From: CALBPI01 sp039814545
GTDB lineage: Bacteria; Pseudomonadota; Gammaproteobacteria; Steroidobacterales; Woeseiaceae
Direction: 5' to 3'
Assembly: GCA_039814545.1 (NCBI GenBank)
Contig: JBCCBB010000001.1
Span: 62,001-126,000 of the forward strand
Length of the DNA stretch: 64,000 bases
The position numbers were made by a program, and so were the translations under genes. The stretch's first letter is position 1. Each line of letters opens with the position of its first letter. Of the stretch, positions 44,401-51,361 are shown piece by piece. A model generated the notes under the pieces. It had not been told where the DNA came from and did not search any database. It saw only the letters and a program-made list of their open reading frames with translations.

Positions 44401-46308
44401 CAGCAAGACCCCTTCACCGTCGCTGGCATCGGCGATATGTCCGGCGACGTCTTCGGTAACGGCATGTTGCTGTCGGAGACCTTGCGCCTGCAGGCGGCTT
44501 TCAACCATTTACACATATTCATTGACCCCGACCCCGACGCCGCAGCCAGCTTCGCTGAGCGTCAACGTCTGTTCGCACTGCCGCGCTCGGGGTGGACCGA
44601 TTACGACACCCGACTGATTTCAAAAGGCGGTGGCGTGTTCTCGCGCGACGCCAAATCGATTCCGCTGTCGCCCGAAATGCAGCGTCTGCTTGATACGGAT
44701 GAACAGTCGCTCAGCGCACCGGCGCTCATCAGCGCCATCTTGAAGATGCCCGTAGACCTGCTCTGGAACGGCGGCATCGGCACTTACGTCAAGGCCACCA
44801 GCGAATCCGATGCGGATGTTGGTGACCGGCACAACGATGCCCTGCGTGTCGACGCGAAAGCACTGCGCTGCAAAGTCATCGGCGAAGGCGGCAACCTCGG
44901 ACTCACCCAACTCGCCCGCGTCGAATACGCGCAAGCCAATGGACGCATCAACACGGACTTCATTGACAACTCGGCCGGCGTCGACAGCTCGGACCGAGAG
45001 GTCAACATCAAGATCCTTCTGAGGCTCGTAGCCGAGGAGCGCGGCTTGCGCAATGCGGCGCGCAACAAGCTGCTCGCGGACATGACGGACGATGTCGCCA
45101 AGCTCGTACTACGCAACAACTACCTGCAAACGCAGGCGATCAGCATGATGGAAGCGCGCGCAGTGTCGCGGTTCCCGGAACACCGTTTGCTCATTGAGTC
45201 ACTCGAGCGGTCCAACCTGCTGAACCGCGCACTCGAGCATCTGCCCGACAACGAGGCTTGCGACGAACGCAAGCGCAATGGGAAAGGACTCACGCGCCCC
45301 GAGATTTCGGTCATTCTGAGCTACGCCAAACTCGACCTGTACCGCCGACTCTCTGAGTCGCCCAGTGAACTCAAGCCGGCGCACATCGAAGAGCTCAAAC
45401 GCTACTTCCCGAAAGCCCTGCAGCGTCGTTACGGCGCGCTCATTGGCGACCACCAGCTGGGCCGCGAGATCATCACCACGCTGCTGACGAACAGCATCGT
45501 CAATCGTATGGGTCCGGTATTCCCGATTCGCGCGGAGCAAGACACGGGGTATTCGATCAACTGTGTCGCACAGTCTTACGAGATCGCGCGCGACCTCACG
45601 GGTGCCCGCGCCATCTGGGCGGATATCGAACGACTCGATACGCGGATCCCCACAGATATTCAGTACTCCATGATGTTCGAGGTGGCGCGCAAGCTGCGCC
45701 ACGCCTGCTACTGGTTGCTGCGGACGTACGACGCTGAGTTTCCCCACGACCTGGTGGAAACCCTGCAAGCCCCGCTGCAGCGTGTACTCAAAGACCTGCC
45801 TGAGCTCATGTCGCAGCATGGCCAGGATCGACTCAAGGCCTTGCACCAGCAACACACGCGGATGGGCGTGCCGACCCAGCTCGCGGCACGCGTCAGCGCG
45901 CTGACCTACATCACCGACGCGCTCGAGATCGTGCGCCTCGCCGAACAGCGCCAATGCGACACCCACACCATCGCCGCCGTTTACTTCGGCCTTGGCAAGC
46001 GTCTACAGCTCGACTGGCTGCGCCAATCCATCGACGAGCTGGCTGTCGACGGCCGCTGGCAGTCGCGCGCACGCGGCACATTGCGCGACAGCGCCATGCG
46101 TGCGCAGCGCGACCTCACGAGCCGCGTACACTCGCTGAACCAATGCGAAGCGAAAGAGGCATCAATCGAAGACCTCGTGGCCTCGGACGCCACGGGCTTT
46201 GAGCGCATGCTGCAGCTTGTTGAACAAATGCGCGAGAATGCGAATCCGGATTTCGCGACGCTGACGGTTGCTGTCGACGAATTCACGCAGCTCACCGAAG
46301 AGGACTAG
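41485..46308 (+). CDS. gdhB: NAD-specific glutamate dehydrogenase, 180 kDa type
   Basis: A 1607-residue catabolic enzyme converting glutamate to 2-oxoglutarate and ammonia with NAD+. The first third carries ACT-like domains (LVHENMPFLVDSLSMALG). The catalytic dehydrogenase core has GGLRWSDRREDFRTEV (about residue 812), VIVPTGAKGGFFPKQ with the substrate lysine, and the NAD-binding GIGDMSGDVFGNGML. A long helical C-terminal domain follows. I chose the ATG at 41485 (GGAGAGG upstream); the frame remains open to 41263 but that would overlap the divergent gene's start region. It precedes the NYN gene by five bases. Symbol by analogy with Pseudomonas. Confidence 0.95.
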   Translation: MPAPKRRNTDKQEALIEAISRAADKHAPFKNPDQFRRFCAEYFRNVAVDDIADDDPALLANAALAHASHARRLAPGEHALRIYNPTLSSHGWESAHTVIELVHENMPFLVDSLSMALGRIGCDIQLTIHPLIRVRRTAKGSLQDVMTRRAQAGHIESFIRFDIRRESRPERLDAMRDALERTLGDIRAAVADWTKMRAKMAAAIAEVERVKPANTALREETIELLRWLNDDKFTYLGYREYRIDDSGEAQKLRPVGRSALGVKRIPGRRGRAHEVTTPMERFRRSPDIVLLTKANSRATVHRDSNLDYVGIKTYGRDGKPNGERRFIGLLTSQAYSEHPASIPLVRGKVDRILDRAGLDPTGHRGKALLHILSNYPRDELFQATISDLLRTTTGILNLQDRRRVKLFLRRDPFHRFYSCLVFVPREKYNTEVRQKTEQILLAALNGNTVESTAQVSEATLARVHLLVYADGRKKPHISIRQIEATIADAVVTWRDRLRAALADNFGEERGADLFDTYGDIFPLAYEEDHDAQQACHDIQRLDTLLTGDASSLKAFDLHIDPRGPVAGIRFRVFRFDDPIALSDALPLLENLGLRVINERPYHLRTDASPTWIQDFEVMPIVDKSAAELRAVVHKLAIGFATQLQGHAEADGFNRLILSAGLDSRNVALIRAYAKYLLQLGLPFSQSYLEDILADHSDFASALVSWFESRFDPSSDAVAGARIERLRAVEAAVRDADSLDADRALRAMLNTMQATRRCNFYWRDLVGQPAPTIAFKLATESIDEAPLPRPMHEIFVYSPRVEGVHLRAGDVARGGLRWSDRREDFRTEVLGLMKAQTVKNTVIVPTGAKGGFFPKQLPTGDRDAIGAEVTACYQLFVDALLSLTDNLVDGEAQRPAQLVANDGPDPYLVVAADKGTARFSDTANAIAVGRDFWLGDAFASGGSAGYDHKVMGITARGAWEAVKRHFREMGVDTQQDPFTVAGIGDMSGDVFGNGMLLSETLRLQAAFNHLHIFIDPDPDAAASFAERQRLFALPRSGWTDYDTRLISKGGGVFSRDAKSIPLSPEMQRLLDTDEQSLSAPALISAILKMPVDLLWNGGIGTYVKATSESDADVGDRHNDALRVDAKALRCKVIGEGGNLGLTQLARVEYAQANGRINTDFIDNSAGVDSSDREVNIKILLRLVAEERGLRNAARNKLLADMTDDVAKLVLRNNYLQTQAISMMEARAVSRFPEHRLLIESLERSNLLNRALEHLPDNEACDERKRNGKGLTRPEISVILSYAKLDLYRRLSESPSELKPAHIEELKRYFPKALQRRYGALIGDHQLGREIITTLLTNSIVNRMGPVFPIRAEQDTGYSINCVAQSYEIARDLTGARAIWADIERLDTRIPTDIQYSMMFEVARKLRHACYWLLRTYDAEFPHDLVETLQAPLQRVLKDLPELMSQHGQDRLKALHQQHTRMGVPTQLAARVSALTYITDALEIVRLAEQRQCDTHTIAAVYFGLGKRLQLDWLRQSIDELAVDGRWQSRARGTLRDSAMRAQRDLTSRVHSLNQCEAKEASIEDLVASDATGFERMLQLVEQMRENANPDFATLTVAVDEFTQLTEED

Positions 46309-46313
46309 CCGAC

Positions 46314-47063
46314 ATGGCCGACGAACAGCTGATCGCCGTCTTCATCGACTTCGAAAACCTGGCGCTGGGCGCCAAAGATACTGCGGGCGGTGAGTTTCAC
46401 ATCGACCTTGTGCTGCGCCGACTGCTTCAGAAAGGCCGCCTGGTCTACAAGCGTGCCTACTCCGACTGGAGCCGCTACCAGAGCTTTGTGCGCGCATTTC
46501 ACGAGCAAGGCGTTGAGCTCATCGACATTCCGCAAACGAAGGTCAGCGGCAAGAACTCGGCCGACATCCGCATGGTCGTTGACGCGCTCGACCTCTGTTA
46601 CGCCAAGCAACACATTGACGCCTTCGCGCTGATCTCGGGCGACAGCGATTTTTCGCCGCTTGCGGCCAAGCTCAAGGAAAACAACAAGCGCGTCATCGGC
46701 TGCGGCATCAAGAGCTCGACCTCCGATCTGCTGATCAATCAATGCGACGAGTTCATCTACTACGATGACCTGGCACGCGAGGCCAGTCGCAGCAAGAAGA
46801 AAAAGAAAAAGACCACGCGTCGCTCCAAGTCGCAGGAAGCCATCGACATGACCGTCGAGATCGTGCGCTCGCTGGAGGGCGACTACGACCCACTGTGGGG
46901 GTCGCTCGTGAAGCAGACCTTGCGACGCGTGCATCCGGGCTTCACGGAAAGCTACTACGACTTCAAAAGTTTTGCGGACCTGTTGAAGGCCGCGGAAAAA
47001 CAGAAACTGCTGTCGCTCGATTACGATGCGCAGCGCGGCAATTACATCGTCACGAGCCAATAG
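46314..47063 (+). CDS. NYN-domain PIN-like RNase with OST-HTH/LOTUS domain
   Basis: A 249-residue protein of the LabA/DUF88 family. The NYN domain (about residues 1-150) keeps acidic residues of PIN-like nucleases in FIDFENLAL, KNSADIRMVVDALDL and LISGDSDFSPLAAKL. A lysine-rich linker (SRSKKKKKKTTRR, about residue 160) joins it to a C-terminal winged-helix OST-HTH/LOTUS domain (175-245, GDYDPLWGSLVKQTLRRVHP). RNA cleavage or binding is expected from the domains, but targets are unknown. It lies between NAD-GDH and gpmA with gaps of five and nine bases, so it is probably co-transcribed. Confidence 0.88.
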   Translation: MADEQLIAVFIDFENLALGAKDTAGGEFHIDLVLRRLLQKGRLVYKRAYSDWSRYQSFVRAFHEQGVELIDIPQTKVSGKNSADIRMVVDALDLCYAKQHIDAFALISGDSDFSPLAAKLKENNKRVIGCGIKSSTSDLLINQCDEFIYYDDLAREASRSKKKKKKTTRRSKSQEAIDMTVEIVRSLEGDYDPLWGSLVKQTLRRVHPGFTESYYDFKSFADLLKAAEKQKLLSLDYDAQRGNYIVTSQ

Positions 47064-47072
47064 GGAGACATC

Positions 47073-47816
47073 ATGGCGGGCAGACTGGTCTTGTGCCGAC
47101 ACGGGCAAAGCGATTGGAACCGGAAGAACCTGTTTACAGGCTGGACGGACGTCGACCTTACCGACACAGGCATTACTGAGGCGCGTGAAGCGGGTCGCAC
47201 TCTGCGCGACCAGGGCTTCAAGTTTGATATCGCCTACACCTCGGTACTCAAACGCGCGATCCGCACGCTCTGGCTCGTGCTCGACGAGATGGATCTCATA
47301 TGGATCCCGGTGACGCGGGCCTGGGAGCTCAACGAACGTCATTACGGCGCACTGCAGGGCCTCAACAAGGCCGAGACGGCGGCCAAGTACGGCGACGAGC
47401 AAGTGCACATCTGGCGCCGCAGCTACGACACACCGCCGCCGGTGCTCGAGGAGGACGACGAGCGCCACCCGAAACACGATGCGCGCTACGCAGGTATCGA
47501 GGGGCTCCCCGCCAGTGAATCCCTTAAGACCACGCTGGATCGTGTCGAACCCTACTGGGACGCGCAGATCGCGCCCGCACTGACGGCAGGCAAGGACGTC
47601 CTCATCGCGGCGCACGGCAACAGTCTGCGCGCGCTGGTGAAGATGCTCGACGGCGTCTCGAACGAAGACATCACGGGCTTCAACATCCCCACAGGCGTTC
47701 CCATGGCCTACACGCTCGACGACGATCTGAATCCGCTGTCCCGCGAATTCCTGGGAGACCCCGAAGCCGTGGCGAAAGCGGCAGCAGCCGTCGCCAATCA
47801 GGGCAAGGCCAAGTGA
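47073..47816 (+). CDS. gpmA: 2,3-bisphosphoglycerate-dependent phosphoglycerate mutase
   Basis: A glycolytic enzyme interconverting 3- and 2-phosphoglycerate. The 247-residue protein has the phosphohistidine motif LCRHGQSDWNRKNLFTGW (His at about residue 9), the RAWELNERHYGALQG motif and the second His in AAHGNSLRALVK. Length and insertion pattern match the dPGM family. It follows the NYN gene by nine bases and overlaps the carbonic anhydrase gene by four. Confidence 0.96.
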   Translation: MAGRLVLCRHGQSDWNRKNLFTGWTDVDLTDTGITEAREAGRTLRDQGFKFDIAYTSVLKRAIRTLWLVLDEMDLIWIPVTRAWELNERHYGALQGLNKAETAAKYGDEQVHIWRRSYDTPPPVLEEDDERHPKHDARYAGIEGLPASESLKTTLDRVEPYWDAQIAPALTAGKDVLIAAHGNSLRALVKMLDGVSNEDITGFNIPTGVPMAYTLDDDLNPLSREFLGDPEAVAKAAAAVANQGKAK

Positions 47817-48337
47817 TCTACGCGCTCGACGGCAAACGGCCCGTCTTCGAGGGCCAGGGGCAATGGGTGGCGCCCAATGCTCATGTCATCGGCGACGTGA
47901 CACTGAAGGCCGACGCGTCCGTCTGGTTCGGCACGGTCGTCCGTGGCGATGTCGACCGCATCACGATTGGCGAGCGCAGCAATATCCAGGACCAGTCGGT
48001 GCTGCACACGGACGTGGCCATTCAACTCAACGTAGGCAGCGACGTGACCGTCGGCCACCAGGCCATGCTGCATGGCTGCACCATCGGTGACGGCAGCCTT
48101 ATCGGCATCGGTGCCACAGTCCTGAATCACGCCGTCATCGGCAAGCAGTCACTCGTGGGCGCGCACGCGCTCGTCACCGAGGGCAAGCAATTCCCCGACG
48201 GCGTGTTACTCATGGGGGCGCCCGCCAAGGTCGTGCGCGAGCTGACCGAACCCGAACGCGAGGCGTTGGCTGCCAGTGCCGCGCACTACGTCGCCAATGC
48301 GCACCGCTTTCGCGACGGGCTCGAACCGCTGGGCTAG
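47813..48337 (+). CDS. Gamma-class carbonic anhydrase family protein
   Basis: A 174-residue left-handed beta-helix protein. Hexapeptide repeats run from about residue 12 to 135 (VIGDVTLKADASVWFG, IGERSNIQDQSVLHTD). Metal-ligand histidines are in VLHTD and VGHQAMLHGC, as in YrdA/Cam-type proteins. Some family members are active carbonic anhydrases while others bind other ligands. The GTG start overlaps the gpmA stop (GTGA). It is convergent with tesB, overlapping it by four bases. Confidence 0.9.
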   Translation: MIYALDGKRPVFEGQGQWVAPNAHVIGDVTLKADASVWFGTVVRGDVDRITIGERSNIQDQSVLHTDVAIQLNVGSDVTVGHQAMLHGCTIGDGSLIGIGATVLNHAVIGKQSLVGAHALVTEGKQFPDGVLLMGAPAKVVRELTEPEREALAASAAHYVANAHRFRDGLEPLG

Positions 48338-49230
48338 CGCTGATTGCCCGGCTTGCTGGGCGGCTCGCGCGGCGTATCCCAGACGCGGATCACCCCTTCC
48401 TGCGCCGTTGATGCGACCAGCACGCCTTCGCGCGTGTAGATTCGCCCGCGTGCAAAGCCTCGCCCGCCGGTCGAAGCCGGGCTATCGAGCACGTACAGAA
48501 ACCACTCGTCGACGCGTGGCTGGCGGTGAAACCAGAGTGCGTGATCGAGGCTCGCCATCTGCACGCGGCCCAGGCCGTAGGGCAAACCGTGCGGCAGCGA
48601 ACTCGTGCCGAGCAACTCGTAGTCGGACACGTAGGCCAACATCGAACGATGCAGGTCCGGGGAATCGGGCAATCGATCCACCGCTTTAACCCAGACGTGC
48701 TTGTGAGGCGGCCGCGGTTCATTGTCCATGAACGCGGGCCGCTCGACGTGGCGAAACTCAAAGGGCCGCGCCTCCGTCATGAAACGGCGCATCTTGGCCG
48801 GGACCTGTTCGGCTTCCTCACGCGCCAATCCGCGCGAATCGGTAAGCGACTCGGGGTCCGGCACGTCGGGCATGTCGAACTGGTGCTCGACGCCCTCTTC
48901 GGGCACCTGAAATGAGCACGCCATATTCAAAATGGGTCGGCCGTGCTGAACCGCCACAACACGGCGCACGGAGAAACTGCGCCCGTCGCGCTGACGGTCG
49001 ACCTCGTAGACGATGGGGGCGTCCATGTCGCCACGGCGCAGGAAATAGGCGTGGAGCGAATGCGCGGCGCGGTCGTCGACCGTCTGCTGCGCGGCCGACA
49101 GCGCCTGGCCCACAACCTGACCACCGAAAACCTGCGCACTGCCGATATCGCGGCTCTCTCCGCGAAAGATGTTGTCCTCGATGCGCTCGAGCGTGAGCAG
49201 GTGTTGCAGATCGGCAAGGACCGGGTCCAT
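48334..49230 (-). CDS. tesB: Acyl-CoA thioesterase II
   Basis: A 298-residue double-hotdog thioesterase releasing CoA from medium- and long-chain acyl-CoAs. The first hotdog has GGQVVGQALSAAQQTV and HSLHAYFLRRGDMDAPI then YEVDRQRDGRSFSVRRV. The second has the catalytic Asp in SLDHALWFHR and the Thr/Gln region near GRGFARGRIYTREG. The ATG at 49230 follows GAGGAAG. It is divergent from the DUF1499 gene. Confidence 0.95.
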   Translation of the reverse strand: MDPVLADLQHLLTLERIEDNIFRGESRDIGSAQVFGGQVVGQALSAAQQTVDDRAAHSLHAYFLRRGDMDAPIVYEVDRQRDGRSFSVRRVVAVQHGRPILNMACSFQVPEEGVEHQFDMPDVPDPESLTDSRGLAREEAEQVPAKMRRFMTEARPFEFRHVERPAFMDNEPRPPHKHVWVKAVDRLPDSPDLHRSMLAYVSDYELLGTSSLPHGLPYGLGRVQMASLDHALWFHRQPRVDEWFLYVLDSPASTGGRGFARGRIYTREGVLVASTAQEGVIRVWDTPREPPSKPGNQR

Positions 49231-49321
49231 GCGGGCTTCCTCGACAAAGCTCTGGGTGGCGTATTAGACCACGCCCGCGACTCTCCGGTATGATCCGCGC
49301 CTTTCCCGACGGAGCACCCTC

Positions 49322-50065
49322 ATGAGCGAACGACGCTGGCCTACCCGACTTGTCGGTCTCGGTATCCTCGCCACCTTTATCGCCGTTGCGTTCGTGATTC
49401 TGTCCGGGCCCGGCTACCGTTTTGGCGTGCTGCCGCTAAGCCTCTCCTTCCGCATTGTCATGGCGGCCGCGCTGATCGCGGTATTCGCCGTATTCATGCT
49501 GATTATCGGCCTGATCGGAAAAGGCGCCGACGGCCGTATGCCCAAAGCAATCATCGCGTTGGTGTTATCCGGCGGCATCGTCGCACAGCTTGTGAGCGTC
49601 TACCTGACCGCCAAGAGCGTGCCGCCGATTCATGACATCACGACCGATACAGTCAACCCGCCGCAGTTCGATGCCCTGCTGGGCGCGCGCGACGGTGCCG
49701 CCAACCCGCCCGAATACGCGGGCGAGGAAGCGGCGAAGCAACAGGCGGAAGCCTACCCCGACATTCAGCCCCTGGATCTGCCAGGCGTATTGCCCGCAGA
49801 CGCACTCGAGGCAGCCGAGGCTGCCGCGCGCAGCATCGGCCTCGAGGCCATCGTGGCGCAGCCGGGCAAGAACCTGCTTGAGGGAACCGACGTGACGTTT
49901 TGGTACGGCTACAAGGACGACGTGGTCGTGCGGGCCACGGCTATCGCGAACGGTACCCGCCTCGACATTCGCTCCAAGTCTCGCGTCGGCACTTCAGATC
50001 TGGGCGCCAACGCTAAGCGCATTCGCGCGCTCAGCGAGGCCATCAAGGCCCAGGTAGGCAGCTAG
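49322..50065 (+). CDS. DUF1499 membrane protein
   Basis: A 247-residue protein with three predicted helices (about residues 11-30, 40-63 and 75-97) and a C-terminal DUF1499 domain: PPIHDITTDTVNPPQFD, a FWYGYKDDVVVRA strand and RSKSRVGTSDLGANAKRIR. The function of DUF1499 is unknown. A TATGAT -10 candidate lies at 49289-49294. It is convergent with the DUF962 gene, overlapping by four bases. Confidence 0.85.
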   Translation: MSERRWPTRLVGLGILATFIAVAFVILSGPGYRFGVLPLSLSFRIVMAAALIAVFAVFMLIIGLIGKGADGRMPKAIIALVLSGGIVAQLVSVYLTAKSVPPIHDITTDTVNPPQFDALLGARDGAANPPEYAGEEAAKQQAEAYPDIQPLDLPGVLPADALEAAEAAARSIGLEAIVAQPGKNLLEGTDVTFWYGYKDDVVVRATAIANGTRLDIRSKSRVGTSDLGANAKRIRALSEAIKAQVGS

Positions 50066-50385
50066 CGGACGAGCGAAATCCGACCGCGCAGAATGTCGGT
50101 GTACATGACCCAGTCGCCGGCGAGACTGTAGAGCGGGTACTGAAACGTGGCCGGCTTGTTCTTCTCGAAGACAAAGTGGCCGAGCCAAGCAAACCCGTAG
50201 CCGACGAGCGGCATCGCCAACAACCACCAGGCATTGCCCGTCACAATCGCGGCAACAACCACGCCGATCACGCCAGTGCTGCCAACAAAGTGCATCACAC
50301 GACAGCGCGGATCGGCGTGCTCCGCGAGGTAGTACGGGTAGAAATCGCTGAAGCGCTCAAAGCGCTCTGTCGTTGCATCATTCAT
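50062..50385 (-). CDS. DUF962 (Mpo1-like) small membrane protein
   Basis: A 107-residue protein of the DUF962 family related to yeast Mpo1, a 2-hydroxy fatty acid dioxygenase. It starts with FSDFYPYYLAEHADPRCRVMHF, which holds the family His residues, has two helices (about residues 34-50 and 52-70) and the conserved GHFVFEKNKPATFQYPLYSL. It is the last gene of the fadD-small membrane protein-SDR-DUF962 group and its ATG overlaps the SDR stop (ATGA). A role in fatty-acid alpha-oxidation is inference from the family and the fadD context. Confidence 0.85.
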   Translation of the reverse strand: MNDATTERFERFSDFYPYYLAEHADPRCRVMHFVGSTGVIGVVVAAIVTGNAWWLLAMPLVGYGFAWLGHFVFEKNKPATFQYPLYSLAGDWVMYTDILRGRISLVR

Positions 50386-51137
50386 GCGGACTGAATGGCG
50401 CCGCCGTCAACGTGCAGCCCCGTACCGGTTATGAAAGCAGCGTCATCGGACGCGAGGAACAAAGCGGCCTTGGCGACGTCGAGTGCCTCACCAAGCCGGC
50501 CAACGGCGGCCTTGCGAATCCAGTAATCACGCATCCCCGTATCGCGGCGAAACGCCTCACGCGTCGCCTCCGTCATGATGGCGCCGGGCACAATGCAATT
50601 GACCGTGATGCCGTCGCGGCCCACTTCGGCCGCAAGCGCACGGGTCAGCCCCATGAGCCCGTGTTGGGCCGCCGTGTACGCCGCCAAACCCGCCGCACCC
50701 CGCGACGAATAGACGGAACCGACATTGATCACGCGCCCACCCGGACTCTTACGCAGCCGAGGCAGCAGCGCATGCGTGAGCCGGTACGCCGGCCGCAGGC
50801 TCAGGGCAAAGGTGCGGTCCCAGCGCGCGTCATCGGCACCAGCCATAGTGGGCGCCGGCGCCTCGGGCCCGACCCAGACGAAAATATCGAGGCCATCGAG
50901 GTGTGTGTCTGCCAATTCCGCGAGGGCTTCAGGGGCACCCGCGTCGGCGGCATCTATCGCGGCACTGTGTACATTGGTCATCCTCTTGAACATAGAGGCG
51001 ATACCCGTGTCGGCGGCATCCACGGCCAACACTGTCGCGCCCTCTTGTGCCAGCAGTCGTGCCGTCGCCTCGCCAATGCCCTCGCCGGCGCCGGTAACGA
51101 TGGCGAAGCGTTGGTGCAGACGTCCCTCGCCGTTCAT
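50382..51137 (-). CDS. Atypical SDR-family protein lacking the catalytic Lys
   Basis: A 251-residue Rossmann-fold protein with a cofactor motif TGAGEGIGEATA (about residues 15-26). Asp40 in LAVDAAD suggests NAD. Ser141 and Tyr154 are in the catalytic places, but YxxxK reads YTAAQ (Gln158). The usual NNAG motif is VGPE, and the Asn of the tetrad appears to be Ser113. The C-terminal GDGI / PGAIMTEATREAFRR and TGTGLHVDGGA features remain. It may therefore bind NAD without classical reductase chemistry. It is translationally coupled (ATGA) to both neighbours in the fadD operon. The substrate is unknown. Confidence 0.85.
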   Translation of the reverse strand: MNGEGRLHQRFAIVTGAGEGIGEATARLLAQEGATVLAVDAADTGIASMFKRMTNVHSAAIDAADAGAPEALAELADTHLDGLDIFVWVGPEAPAPTMAGADDARWDRTFALSLRPAYRLTHALLPRLRKSPGGRVINVGSVYSSRGAAGLAAYTAAQHGLMGLTRALAAEVGRDGITVNCIVPGAIMTEATREAFRRDTGMRDYWIRKAAVGRLGEALDVAKAALFLASDDAAFITGTGLHVDGGAIQSA

Positions 51138-51361
51138 GACGACACCGCCGCACGGTCACGCGCAGCCAGGCTGCGTAGCGCGATCACTGCGGCACCCAGC
51201 AACACGGCGGCGGTGGCCAACAAAACGGCACCGCCTGCAGGATTGGGTGGTCGCGCGATGAAGCACCAGCTGCCGCTGCCTGCGGCCAGCGCACCCAGAA
51301 CAAGCAGCCAGATCGGCAAGGCGTGAATTTTTTCAGCGCCTGTGGTGGCAGTTGTGGTCAC
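51134..51361 (-). CDS. Small two-helix membrane protein
   Basis: A 75-residue protein with two hydrophobic segments (about residues 15-35, ALPIWLLVLGALAAGSGSWC, and 43-64, AVLLATAAVLLGAAVIALRS). I recognise no family. The GTG start overlaps the fadD stop (GTGA) and its stop overlaps the SDR ATG (ATGA), so it is most likely a real gene of the operon. Confidence 0.65.
   Translation of the reverse strand: MTTTATTGAEKIHALPIWLLVLGALAAGSGSWCFIARPPNPAGGAVLLATAAVLLGAAVIALRSLAARDRAAVSS

Noticed and set aside
46305..47615. 436-codon antisense open frame opposite the NYN gene and gpmA
   Set aside because: It mirrors two well-supported genes; the long frame comes from high GC and third-position bias, and the product shows no domain.
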